Shown one piece after another: positions 1-5,977 of a stretch of 8,229 bases of DNA (position 1 is the stretch's first letter; each line of letters opens with the position of its first letter). Source of the stretch: an uncultured Flammeovirgaceae bacterium (lineage in GTDB: Bacteria > Bacteroidota > Bacteroidia > Cytophagales > Cyclobacteriaceae); the NCBI GenBank assembly GCA_937138955.1, contig CAKZPJ010000201.1, positions 1 to 8,229 on the forward strand, written 5' to 3'. The position numbers were made by a program, and so were the translations under genes. The notes below the pieces were generated by a model, which was not told where the DNA came from, made no database searches, and worked only from the letters and a program-made list of their open reading frames with translations.

Positions 1-143
<143 letters not shown>

Positions 144-243
144 TAGCCGTAAATAGTACATTGTAAGAGGGGTTATAGAGTTAAATCTGTATTTTCTGGT
201 ACATTCAGTAGATTCGTAGTCTAATCAATACACTTGTAAGACT

Positions 244-651
244 ATGGATCTAGTAGATTTTATGCGGAAAATATCAGATGAGCTGGAAGGTCAGTTCTCT
301 GAATACGATGAGAACACTTTAGTAATGGTAGTTCCTCTCGGAAAAGGGCGTTTTCAGGCAGTACGGGGTAAAGTACAGGAAGTTGATGACCAGGGTACGA
401 CAACTATTTCATTTATTTCCAAAGTATGCCCCTTTTATCAACACATGGATTTGATAGACTTCATGGAAGAAAATAAAAAAATGCTCCATTCGCGTTTTAT
501 AGTAGACGATACTTTTATCAAAGTAGAGGCCTCAGTTTTCCGAGAGTTCGTTAGTGTACAAAACAAAGAATACCTCAAAAATGCTATCCGAGAGGTAGCC
601 CAGGTAGCTGATAAATGGGAGCATAAACTCACTGGGTTAGACGTTTTCTAA
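244..651 (+). CDS. Unrecognised 135-residue protein, possibly YbjN / type III chaperone-like fold
   Basis: I do not recognise this family with certainty. The protein is acidic and soluble, with no signal peptide or membrane segment. The apparent order is helix (residues 2-16), strands (25-30, 35-47, 51-60), a second helix (69-80), strands (84-100) and a long C-terminal helix (107-130) ending in LTGLDVF. This alpha/beta arrangement resembles small YbjN-like proteins and type III secretion chaperones, but that is an impression from pattern and not a match. MDLVDFM at residues 1-7 and MDLIDFM at 68-74 are each followed by a Leu and a Phe at similar distances, suggesting an internal duplication. 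The ATG at 244 has no Shine-Dalgarno sequence, as is usual in Bacteroidota. TACACTTG at 229-236 is one base off the -7 consensus TAnnTTTG, but I see no matching -33 element. The gene ends 30 bases before rnpB. Confidence 0.75.
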   Translation: MDLVDFMRKISDELEGQFSEYDENTLVMVVPLGKGRFQAVRGKVQEVDDQGTTTISFISKVCPFYQHMDLIDFMEENKKMLHSRFIVDDTFIKVEASVFREFVSVQNKEYLKNAIREVAQVADKWEHKLTGLDVF

Positions 652-660
652 AAAAAGTCG

Positions 661-668
661 TACAATTG
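661..668 (+). promoter_or_regulatory. Possible -7 promoter element for rnpB
   Basis: TACAATTG differs by one base from the Bacteroidota -7 element TAnnTTTG. It lies about 14 bases before the inferred 5' end of RNase P RNA, which suits a start close to the mature end. No clear TTG sits at the expected upstream distance: the nearest candidate, GTTAG near 636-640, falls inside the end of the upstream gene. The call is therefore weak. Confidence 0.25.
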
Positions 669-681
669 TTACATAAACATT

Positions 682-1088
682 AGCAAGCTGTCTTGCCGCG
701 TGATGCTTAGGCATTATGAGGAAAGTCCGGGCAGCATAGAGCGCCGTACTTCCTAACAGGAAGGGCTTGTCTCGGACTTGATCCGAGATCGAGCACAGAA
801 AGTGCCACAGAAAACAAACCGCCCGCCTTAGGCGGGTAAGGGTGAAAAGGTGCGGTAAGAGCGCACCGCTCTGAGGGTGACCAAAGAGGCAGGGTAAACC
901 TTACGGGCTGAAAGGCCAAATATGTACAGTAGACCAGCACAGCTGGGCATAGGGTGGCTCGCCCTATTCTTTTTATAGTTGCTGTATGGGTAGGCCGTTA
1001 GACCCCGGTAGCAATGCCGGGGCTAGATAAATGGCAAGAATCCCGGTGCACTGCATCGGAGAAACAGAACCCGGCTTACAGGCTTGCT
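682..1088 (+). ncRNA. rnpB: RNase P RNA, bacterial type A
   Basis: This is the catalytic RNA of RNase P, which removes the 5' leader from tRNA precursors. The conserved core is plain. GAGGAAAGTCCGGGC at 718-732 and ACAGAACCCGGCTTA at 1064-1078 form the P4 region. Between them lie the CACAGAAA and AAACCGCC blocks, GGTGCGGTAAGAGCGCACCG, GGTAAACC and AGATAAATGG, in the usual order. The ends are set by helix P1: AGCAAGC (682-688) pairs with GCTTGCT (1082-1088), giving about 407 nt. Local hairpins fit P8 (CCTAACAGG), P9 (CTCGGA with TCCGAG), P12 (GCCCGCC with GGCGGG) and a P16-like stem (ATAGGG with CCCTAT). GGGT at 988-991 is the likely site that pairs with the tRNA CCA end. No terminator follows, and a start codon appears 19 bases downstream. 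Confidence 0.97.
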
Positions 1089-1107
1089 TATATATCTTAA
1101 CAACTGT

Positions 1108-2259
1108 ATGGCAAAAATTCTTATCATAGACGATGAAAAAGCGATCCGTGGATCGTTGCGAGAAATTCTGGAGTACGAAAAGTACGAAGTTGATGAGGCA
1201 ACTGATGGCGAAGAAGGCCTTCAGATGCTGGCGAAAGAGGACTATGATGTAGCTCTTTGCGACATTAAGATGCCCAAAATGGATGGCATCGAGGTTCTAG
1301 AGAAAGCCGTACAACAGGGAACAGATACTCAGTTTATTATGGTTTCTGCCCACGGTAGCATTGAAACTGCGGTAGAAGCTACCAAAATAGGGGCTTATGA
1401 TTTTGTACAGAAACCACCTGATCTTAATCGCCTATTAGTCACGATTAAGAATGCGCTCGATAAGTCAGATTTAGTAGAAGAAACCGTGAAGCTTCGGAAG
1501 CGAATAGCTGGAGTTAGCGAGATTGTTGGCGAATCGGAAGCTATTTCTGAGGTAAAAGAAACTATTGCTCGGGTAGCCCCTACTGAAGCTAGAGTGTTAG
1601 TTACCGGGCCGAATGGTACTGGAAAAGAACTAGTCGCTAAGTGGCTACATGCTCAAAGTAACCGAGCTAAAGCTCCGCTGATTGAACTAAATTGTGCGGC
1701 TATCCCTTCCGAACTTATTGAAAGTGAGCTGTTTGGTCACGAGAAAGGCTCATTTACTTCTGCTATCAAACAGAAGAAAGGGAAATTTGAGCAAGCCAAT
1801 GGAGGTACTCTCTTTCTGGATGAAATTGGCGATATGAGCCTTTCAGCTCAAGCCAAAGTACTTCGAGCATTACAGGAGCATAAAATTACCCGGGTGGGTG
1901 GCGATAAAGCCATTAAAGTAGATGTTCGGGTAATCGCTGCTACCAATAAAGACTTGAAGCAGGAAATTGAGGAAAAAAACTTTCGGGAGGATCTGTACCA
2001 TCGCCTGAGTGTGATTCTCATTCATGTTCCCGCACTGAAAGATCGGAAAGATGATATTCCGCTGCTGGTAGATAAGTTTTTACATGACATCGCTAAGGAG
2101 TACAGTGCGCCCACCAAGAAAATCACCCCAGATGCCCTCACCGAACTGCAAAGCTTCGAGTGGACGGGAAATATCCGAGAGTTACGTAATGTGGTAGAGC
2201 GACTGGTAATAATGTGCGATGCCGAAATTACTACTTCTGATGTAAAGCGATTTACCTAG
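1108..2259 (+). CDS. NtrC-type response regulator lacking a DNA-binding domain
   Basis: This 383-residue protein has an N-terminal receiver domain (about 1-118) and a sigma-54-activator AAA+ domain (about 138-375). In the receiver, the acidic pocket is IDDE (7-10), the phosphoacceptor is Asp52 in CDIKMP, the switch Ser is in MVSAHGS, and Lys102 is in QKP. The AAA+ domain shows Walker A GPNGTGKE (167-174), Walker B GGTLFLDEIGD (232-242), sensor I VRVIAATN, the arginine-finger region FREDLYHRL and sensor II WTGNIRELRN (352-361). It stops about 20 residues later, so the C-terminal Fis-type helix-turn-helix of typical 440-480-residue members is absent. The sigma-54-contacting loop, normally GAFTGA, reads GSFTSA (214-219). 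ATG at 1108 is preferred: a TTG at 1084 would add eight residues inside the rnpB 3' end, while MAKILIIDDE is a standard receiver start. No partner kinase is in the window. The gene probably shares the rnpB transcript. Confidence 0.93.
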   Translation: MAKILIIDDEKAIRGSLREILEYEKYEVDEATDGEEGLQMLAKEDYDVALCDIKMPKMDGIEVLEKAVQQGTDTQFIMVSAHGSIETAVEATKIGAYDFVQKPPDLNRLLVTIKNALDKSDLVEETVKLRKRIAGVSEIVGESEAISEVKETIARVAPTEARVLVTGPNGTGKELVAKWLHAQSNRAKAPLIELNCAAIPSELIESELFGHEKGSFTSAIKQKKGKFEQANGGTLFLDEIGDMSLSAQAKVLRALQEHKITRVGGDKAIKVDVRVIAATNKDLKQEIEEKNFREDLYHRLSVILIHVPALKDRKDDIPLLVDKFLHDIAKEYSAPTKKITPDALTELQSFEWTGNIRELRNVVERLVIMCDAEITTSDVKRFT

Positions 2260-2897
2260 TCAGATAGTGGTTTTACCTTAATATTTTTATAGTAAACTTT
2301 GCTTTTTGGGTCATGACCTTGCAAAGCAAAAGTCCCTTCGTCTAAATACCGCCCCGAGGTACCGGCATTCTCTTTCACATCTTTTGGTTCTACGTATTCG
2401 GTGACTACCTCACCGTCTACTTTAATAGTAACCAGGCTATCTCGTACAATAATGTGCTGAGTGAACCATTCGTTATCATCAGCCGGCGCACCCCGAACAT
2501 CGTCTACTCCGTAGAGGCTAGCAGTTCTTCGCCAATCAGTATGCGAATTATTTACCTGCACTTCGTATCCTTTATTCGGCCAGCCTTCTTCTTGATACTC
2601 AGTATGGAAGTACATTCCTGAATTAGAACCCGGCATAGTTTTTACGTCGGCCTTAAACTCAAAATTCTTGAAAGAATGGTCGTTGACATCACCCACGTAA
2701 AACAAGTGAGCACGAGGGCCAGCTACCACGATCATTCCATTCTCAACACTAAAGGTCTCAGGGTTTTCGCTAGTTTTCCAGCCATCTAGGCTCTTGCCGT
2801 CAAACAAACTAATCCAACCACCTTGGGCTAATAGGTTAGAGTGAGTACTAAGGGTTAGGGTAAGCAGGAAGATAATAATTAAATCAATTCGTCTCAT
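2256..2897 (-). CDS. Secreted DUF1080 protein (3-keto-disaccharide hydrolase family)
   Basis: This 213-residue protein begins with a signal peptide: MRRID, a hydrophobic stretch (about 6-17) and a probable cleavage near LLA-QGG (residue 24). There is no lipobox Cys, so it should be released into the periplasm or outside. The rest is one DUF1080 domain (PF06439), a concanavalin-like beta-sandwich. Family hallmarks are SLFDGKSLDGWK (30-41), NSGMYFHT (92-99), GYEVQVNN (110-117), TASLYG (125-130) and ALQGHDP (191-197), ending in YYKNIKVKPL. Members are linked to carbohydrate use, and some act on 3-keto-glycosides; the substrate here is unknown. The gene lies 26 bases after the SRAP gene on the same strand and may be co-transcribed. 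Its TAG stop overlaps the stop of the convergent response regulator. No Shine-Dalgarno is seen. Confidence 0.92.
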   Translation of the reverse strand: MRRIDLIIIFLLTLTLSTHSNLLAQGGWISLFDGKSLDGWKTSENPETFSVENGMIVVAGPRAHLFYVGDVNDHSFKNFEFKADVKTMPGSNSGMYFHTEYQEEGWPNKGYEVQVNNSHTDWRRTASLYGVDDVRGAPADDNEWFTQHIIVRDSLVTIKVDGEVVTEYVEPKDVKENAGTSGRYLDEGTFALQGHDPKSKVYYKNIKVKPLSD

Positions 2898-2923
2898 TAA
2901 GGTAGGTTATTGTAGAATAAGAA

Positions 2924-3586
2924 TTATGTATTGGTAATCGGTTCCACAAGTTCAACATCGTCATTCTGAACATTGTTAACTCGTTTTGAAACGGGATAAG
3001 CTTGTAATTTATTGTCGCCTAGGGGACGAAGTATATCATGAAGCCCTTCTTCATCTTCTGTATCGCTCAGCCAAAAATCCCAAGCGGCTTTATCTAAGAT
3101 TACCGGCATTCGGTCATGGATATCTCTAATAGAATTTGGAGCCTGAGTAGTAATAATACAGTATTCGGGAGTTTGCGTGGCAGATAATTCACTCGACGGC
3201 TGCCAAATTCCGGCAAAGACAAACGGCGATTTATCAGCCAGAACAATGCGATAGGGTTCTTTACCCTGCGATGTCTTTTTCCATTCGTAATAACCACCCG
3301 CTGGTACTAAGCAGCGTTGCGAGCGAAAAGCCCGTTTAAATGTATTTTTTTCGTGAACTGTTTCGGAACGAGCGTTAATGAGTCTTTGTCCGCTCGAGTT
3401 TTTCGCCCAAGATGGAATCATGCCCCATTGGTACAAAATTATTTGACCTAAGTGTCGATTACTTACAATGGGTAAATGCTGCGATGGAGCAGCGTTATAA
3501 TGAGGAGCAAAGTCAGGTGGTAAGGCTACCTTGAGCTTTTCCACTAGAGTTTCAATTTCGGGTCCAATGCTGTATCGGCCACACAT
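2924..3586 (-). CDS. yedK: SRAP-domain abasic-site DNA-crosslinking protein (YedK/HMCES family)
   Basis: SRAP proteins bind abasic sites in single-stranded DNA and form a covalent link through Cys2, shielding the lesion from strand breakage. All key residues are present in this 220-residue protein: Cys2 in MCGRYS, Asn71 in NARSET, Glu101 in GGYYEWK and His157 in IHDRMP. QWGMIPSWA (53-61) and the final AYPVSKRVNN are also typical, and the length is usual. The start is fixed by chemistry: removing Met1 must expose Cys2, so the ATG at 3586-3584 is right and the longer frame from 3619, which would bury the Cys, is not. It is divergent from rpsF, with 170 bases between the two starts; I found no convincing promoter on this strand. 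The DUF1080 gene follows after 26 bases, but no functional link is apparent. Confidence 0.96.
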   Translation of the reverse strand: MCGRYSIGPEIETLVEKLKVALPPDFAPHYNAAPSQHLPIVSNRHLGQIILYQWGMIPSWAKNSSGQRLINARSETVHEKNTFKRAFRSQRCLVPAGGYYEWKKTSQGKEPYRIVLADKSPFVFAGIWQPSSELSATQTPEYCIITTQAPNSIRDIHDRMPVILDKAAWDFWLSDTEDEEGLHDILRPLGDNKLQAYPVSKRVNNVQNDDVELVEPITNT

Positions 3587-3704
3587 AAGTTTATTAGATA
3601 GCTGATAGTCCGTAGTCAATAATCCACAATATATGTTTTATTAGGTATCCTAACTACTGTCGACCATAGACTGTGAGCTGTTTGCTAACTATTGAACTAT
3701 TTAA

Positions 3705-3735
3705 TTTGACATCTGTTACAAATATTCTAAATTTG
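3705..3735 (+). promoter_or_regulatory. Bacteroidota-type promoter of the rpsF-rpsR-rplI operon
   Basis: TTTG at 3705-3708 and TAAATTTG at 3728-3735 match the housekeeping promoter of Bacteroidota (TTG, then TAnnTTTG), with 19 bases between, inside the usual range. Transcription should begin around 3739-3742, leaving a leader of only about 15-18 bases before the rpsF ATG at 3757. The leader has no Shine-Dalgarno. Confidence 0.8.
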
Positions 3736-3756
3736 CAGTCCTTTAATAAAACACGT

Positions 3757-4137
3757 ATGGAATTTAAGAAAAACTACGAGACAGTATTCATTTTAACTCC
3801 CGTTTTGTCTGAAGATCAGATGAAGGATGCTGCTGCTAAGTTTTCTACTTTCTTGAAAGAAAATGGCGCCGACGTCATTAACGAAGAAAGCTGGGGGCTA
3901 AAAAAGCTAGCTTATCCTATCAACCATAAAACTACTGGGTTTTACCACTTGGCAGAGTTTGTGGCGGAACCATCGCTGGTAGATACTTTAGAAACCGAGT
4001 ATCGCCGCGACGAAAAAGTAATGCGTTTCTTAACGGTATCGCTCGACAAGCATGCCGTTGAGTACAGTGAGCGTCGCCGACGGGGAGATTTTAGAAAGGA
4101 TAAAAAGAAAAAAAATAAGGAAGGAGCCACCGCATGA
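3757..4137 (+). CDS. rpsF: 30S ribosomal protein bS6
   Basis: bS6 sits on the platform of the small subunit and binds 16S rRNA together with bS18. The 126-residue sequence has the family opening [10 protein letters not shown], then [11 protein letters not shown] (45-55), GFYHLAEF (61-68) and [15 protein letters not shown] (83-97). It ends in a lysine/arginine-rich disordered tail (from about residue 106). ATG at 3757 gives the standard N-terminus; an upstream extension in the same frame would begin before the promoter's -7 element and is not plausible. This is the first gene of the ribosomal operon. Its TGA stop overlaps the rpsR ATG by four bases, suggesting translational coupling. The end of its coding sequence also contains the Shine-Dalgarno of rpsR. 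Confidence 0.98.
   Translation: MEFKKNYETVFILTPVLSEDQMKDAAAKFSTFLKENGADVINEESWGLKKLAYPINHKTTGFYHLAEFVAEPSLVDTLETEYRRDEKVMRFLTVSLDKHAVEYSERRRRGDFRKDKKKKNKEGATA
4117..4126 (+). promoter_or_regulatory. Strong Shine-Dalgarno sequence for rpsR
   Basis: AAGGAAGGAG lies in the final codons of rpsF, with its AAGGAG core at 4121-4126, seven bases before the rpsR ATG at 4134. It can pair over six bases with the 16S CUCCUU tail. The other starts in the window have nothing comparable. In Bacteroidota the anti-Shine-Dalgarno tail is normally buried by bS21, bS18 and bS6, and strong sites before bS18 and bS21 genes have been reported and proposed to be self-regulatory. Confidence 0.8.
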
Positions 4138-4391
4138 GTTTACAAAACGAACCAATTAACAGCGACCGCAAAGAGCGTCGCGAAAAATACTGCCGCTTTA
4201 AGAAAGCCGGTATCAACTACATTGATTACAAAGACCCTGACTTCTTACTGAAGTTTGTCAACGAGCAAGGTAAAATTTTGCCTCGCCGAATTACGGGTAC
4301 CAGTCAAAAGTTTCAGCGCAAAGTAACCCAAGCGGTAAAGCGAGCTCGCCATTTAGCCTTATTACCCTACGTAGCTGATTCATTAAAATAG
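4134..4391 (+). CDS. rpsR: 30S ribosomal protein bS18
   Basis: bS18 pairs with bS6 on the platform of the small subunit, beside the 3' end of 16S rRNA. The 85-residue protein shows the family core: [17 protein letters not shown] (18-34), then [20 protein letters not shown] and the RNA-contacting [22 protein letters not shown]. It has a single Cys (Cys20), so no intact CxxC zinc site. The start overlaps the rpsF stop as ATGA and has a strong Shine-Dalgarno sequence, unlike its neighbours. The stop TAG at 4389-4391 is followed directly by the G-rich inverted repeat that separates it from rplI. Confidence 0.98.
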   Translation: MSLQNEPINSDRKERREKYCRFKKAGINYIDYKDPDFLLKFVNEQGKILPRRITGTSQKFQRKVTQAVKRARHLALLPYVADSLK

Positions 4392-4393
4392 AT

Positions 4394-4476
4394 TTTAGGG
4401 ATTGGGTTTTAGGAATTAGGGTTTAGACATCTTGTCGGTCCCTAATACCCAACACCGAACCCCCAAACCCCAATAC
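4394..4476 (+). repeat. Imperfect G-rich/C-rich inverted repeat between rpsR and rplI
   Basis: The left arm is built of TTAGGG- and TTGGG-like units and the right arm of CCCTAA- and CCCAA-like units. ATTGGG (4401-4406) pairs with CCCAAT (4469-4474), ATTAGGG (4415-4421) with CCCTAAT (4440-4446), and GACA (4426-4429) with TGTC (4433-4436) around a three-base loop. The right arm is longer, so the outer stem has bulges. The C runs at 4440-4442, 4448-4450, 4460-4464 and 4468-4471 put four G tracts on the minus strand, a possible G-quadruplex. It resembles dispersed intergenic palindromic repeats; without the genome I cannot show that it recurs. No run of T follows, so it is not a standard terminator. 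Confidence 0.7.
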
Positions 4477-4480
4477 ACAC

Positions 4481-4924
4481 ATGGAAATTATACTTCGAGA
4501 AGATATAAAAGGATTAGGTTATAAGGACGATATTGTTGCCGTAAAGGGTGGCTACGGTCGTAATTACCTAATTCCGCAGGGGTTGGCTATTATTGCTAGC
4601 CCTTCTAACAAGAAAATGATTGAAGAGAACGTCCGTCAAGCATCGCACAAAGCCGAAAAGGTGAAAAAAGATGCTGAAGATATTGCTGCTAAGCTAGAGG
4701 GCGTAACATTAGAGCTTCCAGCCAAAGCTGGAGAGAGCGGAAAAATATTTGGGGCGGTTACCGTACTTCAAATTGCTGATGTACTTAAGGAGAAAGGCTT
4801 TGATATTGACCGTCGCCGTATATCCTTAAATCAAGACATTAAAACGCTAGGTGAATACTCGGCTGAAGTGGATTTGCACAAAGAAGTAAAGCAAAACATC
4901 TCAATACAGGTGGTAGAAGCCTAA
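4481..4924 (+). CDS. rplI: 50S ribosomal protein bL9
   Basis: bL9 binds 23S rRNA through its N-terminal domain and projects from the large subunit on a long helix. The 147-residue length is standard. The N-terminal signature is clear (MEIILREDIKGLGYKDDIVAVKGGYGRNYLIP in pieces: GLGYKDD at 11-17, GGYGRNYLIPQGLA at 23-36). It is followed by the lysine/alanine-rich linker helix (about 41-73) and a C-terminal domain with ESGKIFGAVT (84-93) and the RRRISL segment. The ATG at 4481 lies a few bases after the C-rich arm of the inverted repeat and has no Shine-Dalgarno. This is the last gene of the operon, and the terminator begins 20 bases after its stop. Confidence 0.98.
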   Translation: MEIILREDIKGLGYKDDIVAVKGGYGRNYLIPQGLAIIASPSNKKMIEENVRQASHKAEKVKKDAEDIAAKLEGVTLELPAKAGESGKIFGAVTVLQIADVLKEKGFDIDRRRISLNQDIKTLGEYSAEVDLHKEVKQNISIQVVEA

Positions 4925-4944
4925 CCTCTTCCATCTTTTAGTAT

Positions 4945-4975
4945 AAAAAGCTCTAATCATTTTAGGGCTTTTTTT
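4945..4975 (+). terminator. Intrinsic terminator of the ribosomal protein operon
   Basis: AAAAAGCTCTAA (4945-4956) pairs with TTAGGGCTTTTT, with one T-G wobble, around a short TCAT-containing loop, and the stem runs into seven T. The A-rich left flank mirrors the T run, so it could also work from the minus strand. It lies just after rplI and 27 bases before the GSCFA gene. Confidence 0.88.
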
Positions 4976-5002
4976 GTTACTAGAAGGCAAGCTTGATGCC
5001 TT

Positions 5003-5977
5003 ATGTTCCGTACTCCTATTAAAGTAACTTCGCCCAATAAATACATCTCACTAAACGACTCACTATTTTTTGTAGGATCTTGCTTTGCTAAAGCAGTAGG
5101 TGAGCGATTTAGACAAAATAAATTTGATACCTGCATCAATCCGTTTGGCACGTTGTACAACCCAATCTCGGTATTTAGTTTGTTACTCAACGCTATCAAT
5201 CAGTCGGTGCCAGACGATGATACCTACCTAATCAACCAGGAAGTACACTTCAACTACCAGTTTCATTCTGACTTTAGTAGCGAGACAAAAGAAGGCCTGC
5301 AGGCGCAGATCAAAAAAACGCTGAAAAGTACGCGAAACTATCTCAAGCATTGTAATTGGGTAGTAATTACGCTGGGTTCGGCTTTCGGTTACGAATGCAA
5401 AGAAACCGAACGGATTGTAGCTAACTGCCATAAAATGCCGGCTCAACTATTTCGCCGTCGCTTGTTAAGTCCTAACGGGATTACTGAGCAGTTTGAGCAG
5501 CTTTATAATGCTTTAAAAGTGCTAAATCCTAAAATCAACTGTATTTTAACGGTTAGCCCTGTGCGCCACCTCCGCGATACTTTAGTGCAAAACTCCGTTA
5601 GTAAGTCGGCACTTCGTTTGGCAACCCATTCTATTCAGGAACGTTACCCGGGAGATGTCCACTATTTTCCTAGCTACGAAATATTGATAGACGAATTGCG
5701 GGATTATCGCTTCTACCAGTCTGATATGCTACATCCTTCGGAAGTGGCCGAAGACTATATCTGGCAAAAAGTAACAGAGTACTATTTGGATTCTGATGCT
5801 CAGCAATTTATAAAGACCTGGAATCCTATTTATAAAGCAATGCACCATCGGGCGTTTCGTCCGTCATCAGAGGCTCATCAAAAATTTTTACAAAACACAA
5901 TCAATCGGTTAAAGCAACTTAATAAGCAGGTAGATGTTGGAACCGAAATTCACGAACTTGAACAACAACTCTTATGA
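5003..5977 (+). CDS. GSCFA-domain protein (SGNH-hydrolase-like)
   Basis: The 324-residue protein belongs to the GSCFA family (PF08885), named for the motif at residues 25-29 here. The typical opening MFRTPIKV supports the ATG at 5003. Other family-like segments are NPFGTLYNP (46-54), [12 protein letters not shown] (120-131), SPVRHLRD (185-192) and [14 protein letters not shown] (from 241). The layout echoes SGNH esterases: Ser26 would be the nucleophile and Asp241 with His244 the DxxH pair. I infer an acyl-ester hydrolase or acyltransferase; substrate and pathway are unknown. There is no signal peptide, so it should be cytoplasmic. The last 40 residues are charged and may form a coiled coil. 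It follows the rplI terminator closely, and its stop overlaps the next ATG by four bases (ATGA), so the two genes are probably made together. Confidence 0.92.
   Translation: MFRTPIKVTSPNKYISLNDSLFFVGSCFAKAVGERFRQNKFDTCINPFGTLYNPISVFSLLLNAINQSVPDDDTYLINQEVHFNYQFHSDFSSETKEGLQAQIKKTLKSTRNYLKHCNWVVITLGSAFGYECKETERIVANCHKMPAQLFRRRLLSPNGITEQFEQLYNALKVLNPKINCILTVSPVRHLRDTLVQNSVSKSALRLATHSIQERYPGDVHYFPSYEILIDELRDYRFYQSDMLHPSEVAEDYIWQKVTEYYLDSDAQQFIKTWNPIYKAMHHRAFRPSSEAHQKFLQNTINRLKQLNKQVDVGTEIHELEQQLL

Noticed and set aside
707..940. Open reading frame of 77 codons on the minus strand
   Set aside because: It lies wholly inside RNase P RNA, whose conserved core explains the sequence; the translation shows no family features.
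1084..1107. Upstream TTG start that would add eight residues to the response regulator
   Set aside because: It overlaps the rnpB P1 helix, and the extra residues are not receiver-like; the ATG at 1108 gives the standard receiver N-terminus.
2230..2330. A frameshift that had cut off a helix-turn-helix from the response regulator
   Set aside because: The DNA after the stop is accounted for by the intact C-terminus of the convergent DUF1080 gene, and no Fis-like helix-turn-helix was noticed there.
3587..3619. Longer N-terminus for the SRAP protein
   Set aside because: The family needs Cys2 exposed as the N-terminal residue; an 11-residue extension would disable it.
4986..5000. Small inverted repeat GGCA...TGCC just before the GSCFA start
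   Set aside because: A four-base stem with a seven-base loop is likely chance and lacks a T run.
5228..5446. Minus-strand open frame of 72 codons inside the GSCFA gene
   Set aside because: It is an antisense shadow of a well-supported coding gene, without recognisable features; the same applies to minus-strand frames at 438-632, 3100-3297, 3942-4130, 4957-5199 and 7044-7238.
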